From Calidifontibacillus erzurumensis (GTDB lineage Bacteria > Bacillota > Bacilli > Bacillales > Bacillaceae_J): a stretch of 64,000 nt of DNA. Below, one piece after another: positions 27,599 to 37,438 of the stretch. Below the pieces are notes generated by a model. It ran no database searches. It saw only the letters and a program-made list of their open reading frames with translations, and had not been told where the DNA came from. The stretch lies in assembly GCF_013303125.1 (NCBI RefSeq), contig NZ_JABTTE010000022.1, positions 1-64,000 on the forward strand, read 5' to 3'. Within the stretch, counting starts at the first letter, position 1, and each line of letters begins with the position of its first letter. The position numbers and the translations under genes are program-made.

Positions 27599-28492
27599 TC
27601 AATCGATCTCCCTATTCTTTTCTTTTTTGCTGACATCGGCTAAATAAGCCAAGATTTCCTCTCTCATATCTTCCCGCTCTAAAGCAAAATCTAATGTCGC
27701 ACGTATAAAGCCATTTTTATCGCCAATATCATAGCGTGTTCCTTCAAAATGATAAGCAAGCACAGCTTGATGTTTATTTAATTCATGAATGGCATCTGTT
27801 AATTGAATTTCATCGTTTTTCCCTGCTGGCAGATGTTCTAAATAAGAAAAAATTTCTGGTCTGAATACATAGCGGCCCATTATGGCATATCGAGACGGGG
27901 CCTCTTCTACTTTCGGTTTTTCTACAAATGCATCAATATAAAAAAGATTCGGTTCAATGGCCGAACATTTTGGTTTAATGATTCCATATTTGCTTACTTC
28001 CTTTTCAGGAACGGTCTGGACAGCGACTACCGAACTGTTGCAATATTCAAAGACATTAATTAATTGATTGATACACGGTATTTGCGACCTTACGATATCA
28101 TCGCCCAATAAAACGGCAAAAGGTTCATTGCCGATAAAGCTTTTGGCGCAAAGAATAGCATGTCCCAACCCTTTCGGTTCTTTTTGGCGAACAAAAAAGA
28201 TATTGGCCAAGTTAGAGATTTTTTGAACTTCTTCAAGCATTTCGAGCTTTTTTTTCTTCAAAAGTGCATCTTCTAATTCATAAGATTTGTCAAAATGGTC
28301 TTCTATCGACCGTTTCCCCCTGCCGATGATAATGACGATATCTTCAATTCCCGACGCTGCTGCTTCCTCAACGATGTACTGTATAGCCGGTTTATCAACA
28401 ATCGGCAGCATTTCTTTAGGCTGTGCTTTTGTTGCTGGCAAAAAGCGGGTGCCAAGACCAGCTGCTGGAATAATCGCTTTTCGAATCTTCAT
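27599..28492 (-). CDS. galU: UTP-glucose-1-phosphate uridylyltransferase
   Basis: It makes UDP-glucose from glucose-1-phosphate and UTP. 297 residues. The nucleotide-binding signature [21 protein letters not shown] is at 10-30, the VLLGDDIV segment near 129-136, and the sugar-site [12 protein letters not shown] near 189-200. Start behind GAAAGGAGG. Since most bacilli have a separate housekeeping gtaB, this copy may be the YtdA-type paralogue dedicated to the spore polysaccharide. Confidence 0.93.
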   Translation of the reverse strand: MKIRKAIIPAAGLGTRFLPATKAQPKEMLPIVDKPAIQYIVEEAAASGIEDIVIIIGRGKRSIEDHFDKSYELEDALLKKKKLEMLEEVQKISNLANIFFVRQKEPKGLGHAILCAKSFIGNEPFAVLLGDDIVRSQIPCINQLINVFEYCNSSVVAVQTVPEKEVSKYGIIKPKCSAIEPNLFYIDAFVEKPKVEEAPSRYAIMGRYVFRPEIFSYLEHLPAGKNDEIQLTDAIHELNKHQAVLAYHFEGTRYDIGDKNGFIRATLDFALEREDMREEILAYLADVSKKEKNREID

Positions 28493-28637
28493 CTGCTGCC
28501 TCCTTTCTAAATTCTTTTATATTGGTATGCACTAGTATGGATATCTGTCTCGGACAAGGGCCTATTGTTCATGGAAAAACAATGAAATAAATTGAGGATT
28601 TTAATGAGTGTACGTTTACAGGAGTTTGCAAACAAAA

Positions 28638-28674
28638 TAAAAACCCCTTAAACCCGCTTGGGTCAGGAGTTTTT
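28638..28674 (-). terminator. Terminator of the kinase-glycosyltransferase-HipA operon
   Basis: The imperfect stem aaaaactcct / aggggttttt with inner acccaagcgggt is followed by T residues on the minus strand. It overlaps the last codon of the HipA-like gene. Confidence 0.8.
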
Positions 28675-29452
28675 ACCCTTTTTTCAAAGGACGATATACT
28701 TTTCCAATAAACTTCTCGATCATTTCCGGAAGAATTCTTTTCCGCCGTTTAATAAGAGTGCTAACAATTGCTTTCCGCTCTTCTCTCGTAACTTTCCATT
28801 CTTCTGGTATTAGTTCAACAATTTCTTCGAGCAATAATACCGGAATTTGTTGGATGACTTCAAGTACATCGAAAAAAGATTGTTCTTGTTTAATAAATTT
28901 AGCGATAAATTGGTGTGTTGCGCTTTTGAATACGTCCACCGGCAATTTTTCCAAATCATCAATCAGCCAAAAGTAGTTTCCGAATATTTCTGCATGATCA
29001 ATCACTGTTACATGATAGGAATCAGCTGCCGTTTCTTTCAACAAAATATTTTTCCGTGTCCGGTCGGTATTTGCTAACCAGTAATCAAATAAAATAATAC
29101 TGGCAAGCTGCCAATCGTCATTCGTTAGCACAACTTTTTTATTCGTTATATCCACTTCATGACCGTCACGGCAATTTGGGATATACCGAGATGCAAATTG
29201 GTATCTCACATCGCTCATTTGGGCAAGCTCTTCAACTTCAGTTAAAAAGTTTTGCGGAATATCAACGATCCGGGCAAAAGGAGTAGGCAAACCTAGAAAG
29301 CGCGCAAGAGGATACGCAACCCATTCATTTGGCAATGACTTTTCAAAACCGTGTTGAAAAAATTTGACTACATAATCTTTGCCATCACTAAAAGTTATTA
29401 AATGGGCATTTGATTTTCCTTCCAATTTTTTTCGATAAGATACCGGTTCCAT
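28673..29452 (-). CDS. HipA-like kinase family protein
   Basis: 259 residues. It has the HipA/PI3K-like layout: VVKFFQ near residues 27-32 as nucleotide-binding lysine region, LPNEWVAYPLARFLGLP, the catalytic-loop FDYWLANTDRTRKN near 122-135, and the metal-binding VIDHAEIFG near 148-156. It lacks the N-terminal domain of HipA toxins and has no HipB partner, so it is unlikely to be a toxin. The ATG overlaps the stop of the glycosyltransferase gene (TGATG). It is third in an operon with a kinase-like gene and a glycosyltransferase, suggesting a role in cell-surface or spore glycan assembly. Confidence 0.8.
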   Translation of the reverse strand: MEPVSYRKKLEGKSNAHLITFSDGKDYVVKFFQHGFEKSLPNEWVAYPLARFLGLPTPFARIVDIPQNFLTEVEELAQMSDVRYQFASRYIPNCRDGHEVDITNKKVVLTNDDWQLASIILFDYWLANTDRTRKNILLKETAADSYHVTVIDHAEIFGNYFWLIDDLEKLPVDVFKSATHQFIAKFIKQEQSFFDVLEVIQQIPVLLLEEIVELIPEEWKVTREERKAIVSTLIKRRKRILPEMIEKFIGKVYRPLKKG

Positions 29453-30567
29453 CAAGATGGATTCACCTCGCCGCTTTCACTTTTGTCCGGATAGACAAGC
29501 GACTTGAGCAAAGCTGCATATTGGGAGGCAACAACATCGATGGCAAAATTCGCTTTCGCATGTTCGATTGCATCTTTTGACATTTGTTCGTGAAGCTCTT
29601 TATTGTCCAAAATTTTATAAAGCTGTTTAACCGCATCATCAACATTTTGACCATAATAAAGCAAACCGGTCTTGCCGTTTATTACTAGTTCTGTGATCGG
29701 CATAATGTTTGAAGCTACAACTGGTACACCGCAAACCATTGATTCAATAAAAGTATTGCCAAATGATTCTGAGCGCGTTGTCGCCAGCGTACAGCCCCCT
29801 GATTTGCGTATTTTCGCATAAAGTTGGGGCATCTCTTGATAAGGGATGACAGGAAACCATTTTACAATATCTGTTAGCCCTTCCTCTTGCCATTTTGCTG
29901 CAAACTCATCACGCTGAATGCTTTGTGCTCCACCAATCACCCAGAATTCAACATCATTCCGTTCCCGTTTCACTTTTTTGGCAACTTCTAAAAGCATCGG
30001 CCAATTTTTTCTCTTATCCAAACGACCAATGTAGGATACGATTTTTTTATCATCCGGCAATACAGGCATTCGGTCTTTATGAATTGCTTCATCAGGCAAC
30101 GCTCTAAAAAATGAAGTATCAACCCCATTGTAAATAACATGTACTGGTAATTCATCGATCAAAATTGAAACTAATCGCTTTTGATATTGAGATGGAACAA
30201 TAATGGCCAAAGGTTTAATATTTCGGAAATTTTTTAAATGGGGAATGAGTTTAATCAGTTCTGGAGTTCTGGCTTCAACAATGACCGGTCCTTTATATTT
30301 TGCCTTTGTTAGCCATTTATAGGCAGCACCCGTATCAGTGACAATGATTGCATCATACTTATTTTTTTTTATAATCGATATAATTTCTTGGTCATCTTTT
30401 GTTAAATAAACAGGCGCAACGTCTTGCATGATATGCAGTCCGCCGTGATCCGTTGTATAAAGAAACTCCGTATGAATATTATGTTTTTTAAAATAAATAG
30501 AGCGGTTTCGCCAACCGGCATTGACTCCGCCAACTGTGAGTAAACGCCATATTACTAGTACTTTCAT
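29452..30567 (-). CDS. Glycosyltransferase family 4 (GT-B fold)
   Basis: 371 residues. The donor-binding domain is clear: SYIGRLDKRKNWPMLLEVA near residues 190-208 and the EX7E-type segment TRSESFGNTFIESMVCGVPVV near 270-290. The N-terminal acceptor domain starts MKVLVIWRLLTVGGVNAGWR. It transfers a sugar from a nucleotide donor; donor and acceptor are unknown, but the neighbouring galU and ugd suggest UDP-glucose or UDP-uronate. Operon with the kinase-like gene 16 nt upstream. Confidence 0.88.
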   Translation of the reverse strand: MKVLVIWRLLTVGGVNAGWRNRSIYFKKHNIHTEFLYTTDHGGLHIMQDVAPVYLTKDDQEIISIIKKNKYDAIIVTDTGAAYKWLTKAKYKGPVIVEARTPELIKLIPHLKNFRNIKPLAIIVPSQYQKRLVSILIDELPVHVIYNGVDTSFFRALPDEAIHKDRMPVLPDDKKIVSYIGRLDKRKNWPMLLEVAKKVKRERNDVEFWVIGGAQSIQRDEFAAKWQEEGLTDIVKWFPVIPYQEMPQLYAKIRKSGGCTLATTRSESFGNTFIESMVCGVPVVASNIMPITELVINGKTGLLYYGQNVDDAVKQLYKILDNKELHEQMSKDAIEHAKANFAIDVVASQYAALLKSLVYPDKSESGEVNPS

Positions 30568-30582
30568 CGCTTTCTCCCCGTT

Positions 30583-31578
30583 TTACCGAATTCGTCTTCG
30601 TGGGATTTGTTTTTTGTTCTTTTCAATTTTGTTCCATTTATTTTTTTTGTTTGATTTTTCGTCCTCCGATTCTGTTTGTTTTGGGTTTTCTACCACTTTC
30701 CCTTTTATAACAAATTTGGTTCTTTCAGTTCTTTCATACTGGTCCCAATACTCATCGATTTTTTTCATGACTTTTTCCGGATCATAACCTATAGCGAGCA
30801 TCGTTTTGACCCACTCTTCTTTAAATACTTTGTGCATTAATCCTTCCAGCGAAATTTTATATTTTACTTCATCATTGGTCGTAAGAAGTTTCTTGCTTTT
30901 AATTTTCAATTGGTCTTTTCTAGATTCTCTGTACTCGTTGAGAACATTTTCGTAAATTTGTCTCGAAAGTTCTTCCATCCTAATATAATGTTGCCATTCT
31001 TCATATAATTCGGGAGCGAGTTCTTGAACATGTTCCAAAAACATCGCTTTATAGTCCTCGCCAAGCGATGTTAATAATTTGCGCGGATAAGGATAAACGC
31101 GGTCACGCCAAACCGTCCGCGCCACATCAATGACTTTTAAGTTGCCGTCCGGCTGTATAAAAATTTGCCTTTTATGATGATCAATTCTTTCAAAGCCAAT
31201 TTCCTTAAACGTTATGAGCATCTCGATCAATTTCGCAGATAGCTCTTTCGTCAATGGCTGGGATTGTAAATATTCGCGCAAATCAACACCATTGATCATT
31301 TCCATGGCAATATAATCCGGGCCCTTCGCATATACTTTCGGAAAAAGGTTCGTATGTTGGCCAAGCAACAATGCGTAATATTCACGCTCACAATCCTCTT
31401 CATTACCAAAGACCTTTACACAAATCCCATCGGTAAATTTAAAAACGGCCCCTTGCCGACCTTTTCCGATCATCTCAAGTGGCGAATAATTTTCCACTTC
31501 TACATCAGCATTTTCAACATTCCGGACGGTAATTCTTTTCAAGTATTTTTTCAATTCTTTCGTATCCACTTTTTTCAC
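30583..31578 (-). CDS. Protein-kinase-like protein with basic C-terminal tail
   Basis: 331 residues. A eukaryotic-type kinase fold is visible: glycine loop IGKGRQGAVFKF near 37-48, lysine in CVKVF, hinge AMEMINGVDLREYL, catalytic-like region FERIDHHKRQIFI, and metal-binding VIDVARTVW. The catalytic loop reads IDHHKRQIF rather than HRDLKxxN, so activity is uncertain. The last 45 residues are very Lys/Asn/Arg-rich and probably disordered. It is the first gene of a three-gene operon and similar to the CotS/YrzF-type kinases found near spore-coat genes. Confidence 0.8.
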   Translation of the reverse strand: MKKVDTKELKKYLKRITVRNVENADVEVENYSPLEMIGKGRQGAVFKFTDGICVKVFGNEEDCEREYYALLLGQHTNLFPKVYAKGPDYIAMEMINGVDLREYLQSQPLTKELSAKLIEMLITFKEIGFERIDHHKRQIFIQPDGNLKVIDVARTVWRDRVYPYPRKLLTSLGEDYKAMFLEHVQELAPELYEEWQHYIRMEELSRQIYENVLNEYRESRKDQLKIKSKKLLTTNDEVKYKISLEGLMHKVFKEEWVKTMLAIGYDPEKVMKKIDEYWDQYERTERTKFVIKGKVVENPKQTESEDEKSNKKNKWNKIEKNKKQIPRRRIR

Positions 31579-32195
31579 TCCCTCCTATAAAAGATTCACA
31601 TCACTTGAACCTTTTATTAAAAACAAAAATGTGGCCTCTCTATATATAATTCAAGAACTTTGGAAAACGTACAGAAAATTATCGATTTTTACTTTTAATA
31701 AATAGTAGATAAATAAAGTGGTTATTCATTTTCTGTGAAAAAAATGGATTAATATTTGCAAAACTTGCAGTCTAATAAACTTTAGATTTTCGGTAATTTT
31801 GTGTAGTTAAAAGCAGTACATAAAAACACATGGGCATCGATACGGACTTTCCTTTAGTCCGTTTAAAATGAAAAAACCCAATCTTTGAAGGAGGCACCGA
31901 TACTTTTTCGATGGTTAAAATTTGACTTCCAAAAGCATATGAATAAAATTTCTACGGCACCGATAAACCTTTAAGTTAATAAAAACATAAATGAATGAGA
32001 GAGATGCAAAGCACATAAGTAATATGATTGTAGGCAAAATTTTTTCCCTTCATTTTGGCAAAAAATGATCTAATGCAAATGCCAGAATGAAGGGGGTGTA
32101 AAGTTTAATACTAGACATATTTTAGTTGTTTTTATATAATTACTTAATTATTAAATATTTCGATACGATTTTTAGGGAAATATTAGGTGGGAGTT
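31579..32195. other. Divergent intergenic region with a thrice-repeated GGCAYCGATA motif
   Basis: About 600 bp between two divergent units. The 10-mer ggcaccgata occurs at 31893-31902 and 31956-31965, and ggcatcgata at 31833-31842, spaced 60 and 63 bp. A short hairpin (ggact / agtcc, 31844-31860) is next to the first copy. No coding frame or RNA family was recognised. Confidence 0.45.
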
Positions 32196-33422
32196 ATGGA
32201 ACATTACAACTCTAAATTATGGACGAAAGATTTTATCATCGTTTCTACCATTAACTTCTTTTTAGCATTGGTCTTTTATTTGTTAGTGGTTACCATTGCT
32301 GTTTATGCAGTTGATAAATACGATGCTTCTACAAGTGAGGCAGGACTTATTACAGGTATTTTTATTATCGGCACATTAATCGGCCGATTATTTATTGGCC
32401 GTTTAATCAATATCATTGGCCAAAGAAAAACATTATTCATCGGTCTTATTATGTATCTTGTGACAACTTCTTTTTATTTTATTAATGCGGGCATTGCTTT
32501 TTTACTACTTACACGCTTTCTTCACGGCATCGCATTAGGTGTGGCCAATACAGCAACAGGCACAATTGTTGCGCAAACTATCCCGGCTAACCGAAAAGGT
32601 GAAGGAATCGGTTATTTCAGCATGAGCGCAACATTGGCAGCTGCCCTCGGGCCTTTTATCGGTTTATACATGAGCCAGCATACAACGTTCCAAATGATTT
32701 TCAGCTTTTGTCTTGCACTTGGATTGATTAGCTTGCTCATTGGTTTATTTTTACATGTACCTGCTATACCCGCTCGTGAAGAAGAGGCAAAACAAAAATT
32801 ATTTGTTTTCAAAAAGCCTAAGCTTTCGAATTTTGTTGAGCCAAGAGCGTTGCCGATCGCAACGATTACACTTGTTACATCTCTATGTTACGCCAGCGTA
32901 CTTTCTTTTGTTAATTTCTACGCGATTGAAAAAGATCTAGTAACAGCGGCCAGCTTTTTCTTTGTCGTCTATGCGGGCGCCGTTTTACTTTCGCGGCCGA
33001 TCACAGGACGTTTAATGGATGTGAAAGGTGCAAATGTAGTGATGTATCCGGCCTTTTTTATTTTAGCTGCCGGCATGATTCTTTTGAGCTTGGCTGATAA
33101 TGGGTTTACTTTTCTTATTTCCGGGATCCTCATCGGCCTTGGATTTGGCAATATTCAGTCCTGTACCCAAGCGATTGCTGTCAAGTTAACGCCGGTCCAA
33201 CGAATGGGGCTTGCAACATCAACGTTCTTTATCTTTTTAGATGCCGGACTAGGATTTGGTCCATATTTACTCGGCTTCCTCATCCCGTTAACCGGATACA
33301 GCTTCCTTTACGGAATATTGGGCATTGTAGCCATGTTATCATCAATCCTTTATTATTTCTTGCACGGCAAAAAAGACAAAATGGATCGAAAAAAAGAAAG
33401 CAGCACGCTGGCTGCTTTGTAG
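32196..33422 (+). CDS. Major facilitator superfamily transporter (YwoG-like)
   Basis: 408 residues with 12 hydrophobic segments. The motif-A-like loop GRLFIGRLINIIGQRKT follows TM2, and the second half has GRLMDVKGANVVM. It is a proton-coupled drug or metabolite antiporter type. Start ATG at 32196 behind TAGGTGGG; the in-frame GTG at 32187 lies inside that site. It is monocistronic with a terminator at 33478-33520. Confidence 0.88.
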   Translation: MEHYNSKLWTKDFIIVSTINFFLALVFYLLVVTIAVYAVDKYDASTSEAGLITGIFIIGTLIGRLFIGRLINIIGQRKTLFIGLIMYLVTTSFYFINAGIAFLLLTRFLHGIALGVANTATGTIVAQTIPANRKGEGIGYFSMSATLAAALGPFIGLYMSQHTTFQMIFSFCLALGLISLLIGLFLHVPAIPAREEEAKQKLFVFKKPKLSNFVEPRALPIATITLVTSLCYASVLSFVNFYAIEKDLVTAASFFFVVYAGAVLLSRPITGRLMDVKGANVVMYPAFFILAAGMILLSLADNGFTFLISGILIGLGFGNIQSCTQAIAVKLTPVQRMGLATSTFFIFLDAGLGFGPYLLGFLIPLTGYSFLYGILGIVAMLSSILYYFLHGKKDKMDRKKESSTLAAL

Positions 33423-33477
33423 GGTAAAGATTAGAAAGTATTTCGTTTGCATGCCTCTGTAAAATGGCAGACAAAAG

Positions 33478-33520
33478 CCCACTGCGAGCATCCTGAAAGG
33501 GTGTTTGTAGTGGTTTTTTG
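33478..33520 (+). terminator. Terminator of the MFS gene
   Basis: The stem cccact / agtgg plus inner gcatcc / gggtgt (with G-U pairs) is followed by a T run. Confidence 0.75.
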
Positions 33521-33548
33521 ATATACAACAGTTACAAATTTTTTATAC

Positions 33549-33632
33549 GTCCTTAAAGAGATTCGAACTCCCGACCGTGCGCCTTCAAGGCATATAGCTA
33601 CAGCAACTACCCAATCAAAGAAAGATACGCCC
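33549..33632 (-). pseudogene. tRNA-like remnant
   Basis: Read on the minus strand, the segment has a D-loop-like GATTGGGTAG, an anticodon-arm-like TATGCCTTGAAGGCGCA (loop CTTGAAG, anticodon position TGA) and a near-canonical T arm GGGAGTTCGAATCTCTT. The two acceptor strands do not pair and there is no CCA. It therefore looks like a decayed tRNA gene rather than a working one. It lies between the MFS terminator and msrAB. Confidence 0.5.
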
Positions 33633-33705
33633 TCTTATTTTATCCACAGATCATCGAGTTAAACCCTTCACATGATTAAGGGCAGGGAGAACTATTATTC
33701 CAAAA

Positions 33706-34668
33706 TCATTCCCCCTCAAACAACTTCAAATACTGCCCATATCCTTCTTCTACAAGCTTTTCTTTCGGAATAAAGCGAAGCGCAGCGGAGTTGATGCAAT
33801 AGCGGGCACGATCTGGTCCAGGTCCATCATCAAATACATGGCCTAAATGGGCATCAGATGTTTTGGCACGTACTTCTATGCGCCGCATACCGTGGGATAA
33901 ATCCAACCGTTCCTCTAACTCCGACCGGCGCAGCGGCTTTGTAAAACTCGGCCAACCGCAGCCGGCATCAAATTTTTCTTTGGAACTAAATAACGGCTCG
34001 CCTGAAATAATATCAACATAAATGCCTTCTTCCCAATGGTTCCAATATTCATTATGAAATGGCGGCTCTGTTCCATTCTTTCTAGTCACTTCATATTGGA
34101 TTGGAGTCAATTCCTTTTTCAGCTCTTCGTCGCTTTTCACCTTTTTCCAATGTTCACGAATGAAGCGAGCCCGCCCTGACCCTTCTTTATACAAGTTATA
34201 ATGGAATGGATTCTTTTTATAATAATACTGATGATATTCTTCAGCTGGATAAAACGGTCCAGCCGGCAATATTTCCGTAACAATTGGCTTTTGAAAACGG
34301 CCGCTTGCTTCAAGTTCCTTTTTTGAAGCTTCTGCCAGTTGTTTTTGCTCTTCATCATGATAAAAAATAGCTGTCCGATAAGACCCCCCGCGGTCATTAA
34401 ATTGGCCGCCTGGATCTGTCGGATCGATTTGCTGCCAAAACAATTCAAGCAATTTTTCATATGGAAAAACCTCCGGATCATACGTAATTTGAACAGCTTC
34501 ATAATGCCCCGTCGTTCCAGCACACACTTCCTCATAGGTAGGGTTTTCTTTATATCCGCCTGTATAACCGGAAACGACTTCTTTAATCCCAGGCTGTTCA
34601 TCAAACGGCGCAACCATGCACCAAAAACAGCCGCCAGCAAACGTCGCTAATTTATACTGTTCAGACAT
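33706..34668 (-). CDS. msrAB: Bifunctional methionine sulfoxide reductase MsrA-MsrB
   Basis: 320 residues, two fused enzymes that repair S- and R-methionine sulfoxide. The MsrA domain (1-160) has the GCFWC motif with catalytic Cys14. The MsrB domain (175-315) has [18 protein letters not shown] and the catalytic cysteine C291 in [11 protein letters not shown]. The CxxC zinc pairs found in many MsrB proteins are missing ([11 protein letters not shown]). Start behind GAAGGT. It appears monocistronic. Confidence 0.94.
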   Translation of the reverse strand: MSEQYKLATFAGGCFWCMVAPFDEQPGIKEVVSGYTGGYKENPTYEEVCAGTTGHYEAVQITYDPEVFPYEKLLELFWQQIDPTDPGGQFNDRGGSYRTAIFYHDEEQKQLAEASKKELEASGRFQKPIVTEILPAGPFYPAEEYHQYYYKKNPFHYNLYKEGSGRARFIREHWKKVKSDEELKKELTPIQYEVTRKNGTEPPFHNEYWNHWEEGIYVDIISGEPLFSSKEKFDAGCGWPSFTKPLRRSELEERLDLSHGMRRIEVRAKTSDAHLGHVFDDGPGPDRARYCINSAALRFIPKEKLVEEGYGQYLKLFEGE

Positions 34669-34700
34669 GTACCTTCAACCCTTCCATATTTTTTTCTAAA

Positions 34701-35324
34701 TTAGTTTTTACTAAATGCAATTTTTAACCCTATAAAAGCGAACAGTGACCCTTGAATGATGTTAATTCTTCTAGATAATGAATGGTTTTTGCGAAGAAAA
34801 CCACCTACTCTTCCAGCAAAAATGCTTATGAATGAAAATACAACAAAAGCCTGCACTAAAAATAAGATTCCATAGACAAGCATTTGAACAGAAACATTGC
34901 CATTGTTATAATTAACAAACTGAGGGATGAAAGCCATAAAATACAATGACACTTTAGGATTTAACAAGTTCGTGACAAGCCCTTTTTTGTATAAAGATTT
35001 GTAATCTAAAGCATCTACATTCTCTAGGTTGATAAATGAACTTTTTTCTTTAAAAGACTTAAATGCTAAAAATAATAAGTATGCCGCTCCTAAATATTTC
35101 ACGACTGTGAAAGCAAATGCAGATTGATACACCACCGCTGTTATTCCGACCGTAGCAGCCGTAATATGTACTAATAATCCTGTACAAATTCCAAGTGTTG
35201 TATAAATGCCTGCCTTTGTCCCTTTTGCGATGCTCTGTGCCAACGTGAACAAGTTGTCTGGTCCAGGCAAAACAGTTAGAACAATGGCAATACCTAAAAA
35301 AGATATTATAGAAAGAAAGTCCAT
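34701..35324 (-). CDS. LysE/RhtB family amino acid exporter
   Basis: 207 residues, six transmembrane segments. The family's first-helix signature VLPGPDNLFTLAQSIAKGTKAG is near residues 18-39, followed by LGAAYLLFLAFKSF and KGLVTNLLNPKVSLYFMAF near 113-131. Members export amino acids such as lysine, homoserine or threonine; the substrate here is unknown. Start behind TTAGGAGGAG. Confidence 0.9.
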   Translation of the reverse strand: MDFLSIISFLGIAIVLTVLPGPDNLFTLAQSIAKGTKAGIYTTLGICTGLLVHITAATVGITAVVYQSAFAFTVVKYLGAAYLLFLAFKSFKEKSSFINLENVDALDYKSLYKKGLVTNLLNPKVSLYFMAFIPQFVNYNNGNVSVQMLVYGILFLVQAFVVFSFISIFAGRVGGFLRKNHSLSRRINIIQGSLFAFIGLKIAFSKN

Positions 35325-35648
35325 GGTTTTCTCCTCCTAATTTTTTGGAAATTGCAACATATCATTTGAAACATTATAATGTTTTCGTCCTTTTTATACC
35401 AGTTTTTTACTTAATCGAATCGCCTTTTTTCCTCAAGGTCTTTTCCATTTCCTCACTGAGAAATTCAACAAGAGTCCTACTATTAGCCATGATTACATTA
35501 AACTTTATAAGCTCAAACAAACATAACCCCGATCGAATTTAGGACGGAGCTAAAAATATAGTTATTTAAAAACTGCAAGATACAAATCACGTAAGAGTAA
35601 AAATAAGAATTACTAGATTATTCAGATTAACTTGTAAAAAATAGACAG
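35325..35648. other. Intergenic region, LysE / LysR
   Basis: About 320 bp of AT-rich sequence holding the lysE promoter and the 3' flank of the LysR gene. No hairpin or coding signal was convincing. Confidence 0.4.
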
Positions 35649-36536
35649 TTAAGTCTCTGATTCTATTAAACTCTTTTTCAAATATTGAATGAACTTATGC
35701 TCGCACTTTTCTATTTTCCTCGTACAAATAAATAAACTTTGGTGAATTTCTGCCTGCTTCACAAAGACTCTAGCAAGCTTTCCTTGCTCTATTCTTTCTA
35801 CGACGCCACATGCTGGTGCAATAGCTATTCCATAACCTGCCTCAACAAATTTAATCGATTCAAGCACACCTTGCACTTCTATTCCAAATTTCGGTAAAGG
35901 GCAATTATGCGTATAAAAAATTGCCTCTAGCAAATCTCGTGTTGAACTCCCTTTTTCTCTGTAAACAAAATCGTATTCACTTAAATCAAACATTGATATT
36001 TTTTTATTTGCTAGTGGATGTGTAGGGTGTACAACAAACCAAAACGGTACATCTAATATTTTCTCAAAATATAAATCTTCATGACCAATGTTACTTTGAA
36101 TGACCAAGCCAAAATCTACTTCATAGTTGAGGACACGCTCTTCCACTGATTGCACATTTCCTAATGATACATATATTTCAACATCTGGGTTTTCTTGCTT
36201 ATAGCTTGCTACGATTGGCGGTAAAATATAATTGGTTGAAATGTAAGAAGATGCAATTTGTATTTTTTCTTTTTTCTCTAAAAATGTTTTTATTTTTTCT
36301 TCTATCTGTTCCTCTAATTGAAACAATCGCAAGCCTTGCTCATACAAAAATTTACCTTCAGAAGTAAGCTGGATTCCTCTTCCTTTACTAGAAATCAATT
36401 TTACCCCAATCTCCCTCTCAAGGTTACGAACTTGAGCTGTGACAGCTGGCTGACTAATATGTAATAAATTTGCTGCTTCTGTTATACTTTCAAGTTTTGC
36501 CACAATCGTAAAAATCCGTAGCGCATGTAAATTCAT
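35649..36536 (-). CDS. LysR family transcriptional regulator
   Basis: 295 residues. The N-terminal winged helix-turn-helix has the classic pattern MNLHALRIFTIVAKLESITE, AANLLHISQPAVTAQVRNLE, GRGIQLTSEGK. The C-terminal two-lobed effector domain resembles the CysL/CbbR branch. ATG at 36536 is chosen because LysR proteins start there; an upstream extension to 36578 has no site. It is divergent from the TSUP gene, the usual arrangement for a LysR protein and its target. Confidence 0.9.
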   Translation of the reverse strand: MNLHALRIFTIVAKLESITEAANLLHISQPAVTAQVRNLEREIGVKLISSKGRGIQLTSEGKFLYEQGLRLFQLEEQIEEKIKTFLEKKEKIQIASSYISTNYILPPIVASYKQENPDVEIYVSLGNVQSVEERVLNYEVDFGLVIQSNIGHEDLYFEKILDVPFWFVVHPTHPLANKKISMFDLSEYDFVYREKGSSTRDLLEAIFYTHNCPLPKFGIEVQGVLESIKFVEAGYGIAIAPACGVVERIEQGKLARVFVKQAEIHQSLFICTRKIEKCEHKFIQYLKKSLIESET

Positions 36537-36586
36537 TTCCCCACCAACCCATAACTTATTTTTATGATTCAACAACATTTATATAT

Positions 36587-36615
36587 TTGTTTTATGAATA
36601 GTATAGCAGTAATTT
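36587..36615 (+). promoter_or_regulatory. Possible sigma-A promoter of the TSUP gene
   Basis: TTGTTT at 36587-36592 and TAATTT at 36610-36615 are 17 nt apart and about 20 nt before the start codon. A direct repeat (TTTTTATGATT / TGTTTTATGAAT) overlaps it and may be the LysR binding region. Confidence 0.35.
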
Positions 36616-36634
36616 TAATATAGGGGGGATTGGT

Positions 36635-37417
36635 TTGGAAAGTTTATTACTAGAATGGCTATCCATTAATAGTCTTTTATTGTTTGGAATTGGGGTGCTT
36701 GCAGCAATTATTGGAGTCATGTTTGGAGCTGCAGGACTGGTGTTGCTTCCTGCTATGCTGTTAATTGGCATACCAATTCATACAACGGTTGCAGTCAATA
36801 AATTTGCTACAGGCTTATCTTCATTTTCGACCGTCGTAGTTCTTACGTTAAAAAAGAAAGTACAAATACTAAAAATGCTCTCTCTCATGTTTGTCGCTTG
36901 CCTCGGTGGCGTAAGTGGGGCATTTTTGGCTACAAGATTAATGGAAAAAACGTTAAACATCATTGCTTGTATCGTATTAATTATTATGTTTTTCTTAGTT
37001 TTAAAAAATAATAAAAACGGTCTAGTTAAAAAAGAGGAACATACAGAAGAAAATGACATCAAAAACAAAGGTAGTTTAATAGCTCCATTTTTAATTGGAA
37101 TTTATGATGGTGGAATGGGACCGGGTTCTGCGCTTTTAAACATTACATATTTCTTGAAAAAACGATTCAGTTATGTAAAAGCAGCTGAAATGACACGTTT
37201 CATGATGTTTTCAAGCTGTATGAGCGCATTTTTGTTTTATTTCTTCTATGGAATTGTCAATTGGGGAATTGCTATACCAATTACAGCTGGCTCCATAGTC
37301 GGATCACATATTGGACTAAAAATCATCCCGTATGTGAAAACAAGGTGGATCCAAGTTATATTTCCGGTAATTTTCTTACTATTAATTGCTCAAGTTGTTT
37401 CTGACATAGTATTTTAG
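36635..37417 (+). CDS. TSUP family (TauE/SafE) membrane transporter
   Basis: 260 residues, about eight transmembrane segments in two related halves: GVMFGAAGLVLLPAMLLIGIP near 26-46 and GIYDGGMGPGSALLNI near 152-167, which carry the family's GxxxGxGG-type repeats. Members export sulfite, sulfoacetate or related sulfur and carbon anions. Start TTG at 36635 after GGGGGG. It is probably regulated by the divergent LysR protein. Confidence 0.87.
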   Translation: MESLLLEWLSINSLLLFGIGVLAAIIGVMFGAAGLVLLPAMLLIGIPIHTTVAVNKFATGLSSFSTVVVLTLKKKVQILKMLSLMFVACLGGVSGAFLATRLMEKTLNIIACIVLIIMFFLVLKNNKNGLVKKEEHTEENDIKNKGSLIAPFLIGIYDGGMGPGSALLNITYFLKKRFSYVKAAEMTRFMMFSSCMSAFLFYFFYGIVNWGIAIPITAGSIVGSHIGLKIIPYVKTRWIQVIFPVIFLLLIAQVVSDIVF

Positions 37418-37438
37418 TATTTTTCACAAAGACAAATC

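Noticed and set aside
28673-29452. HipA-type toxin-antitoxin system
   Set aside because: There is no HipB-like DNA-binding partner and no HipA N-terminal domain; the gene is embedded in a glycan-type operon.
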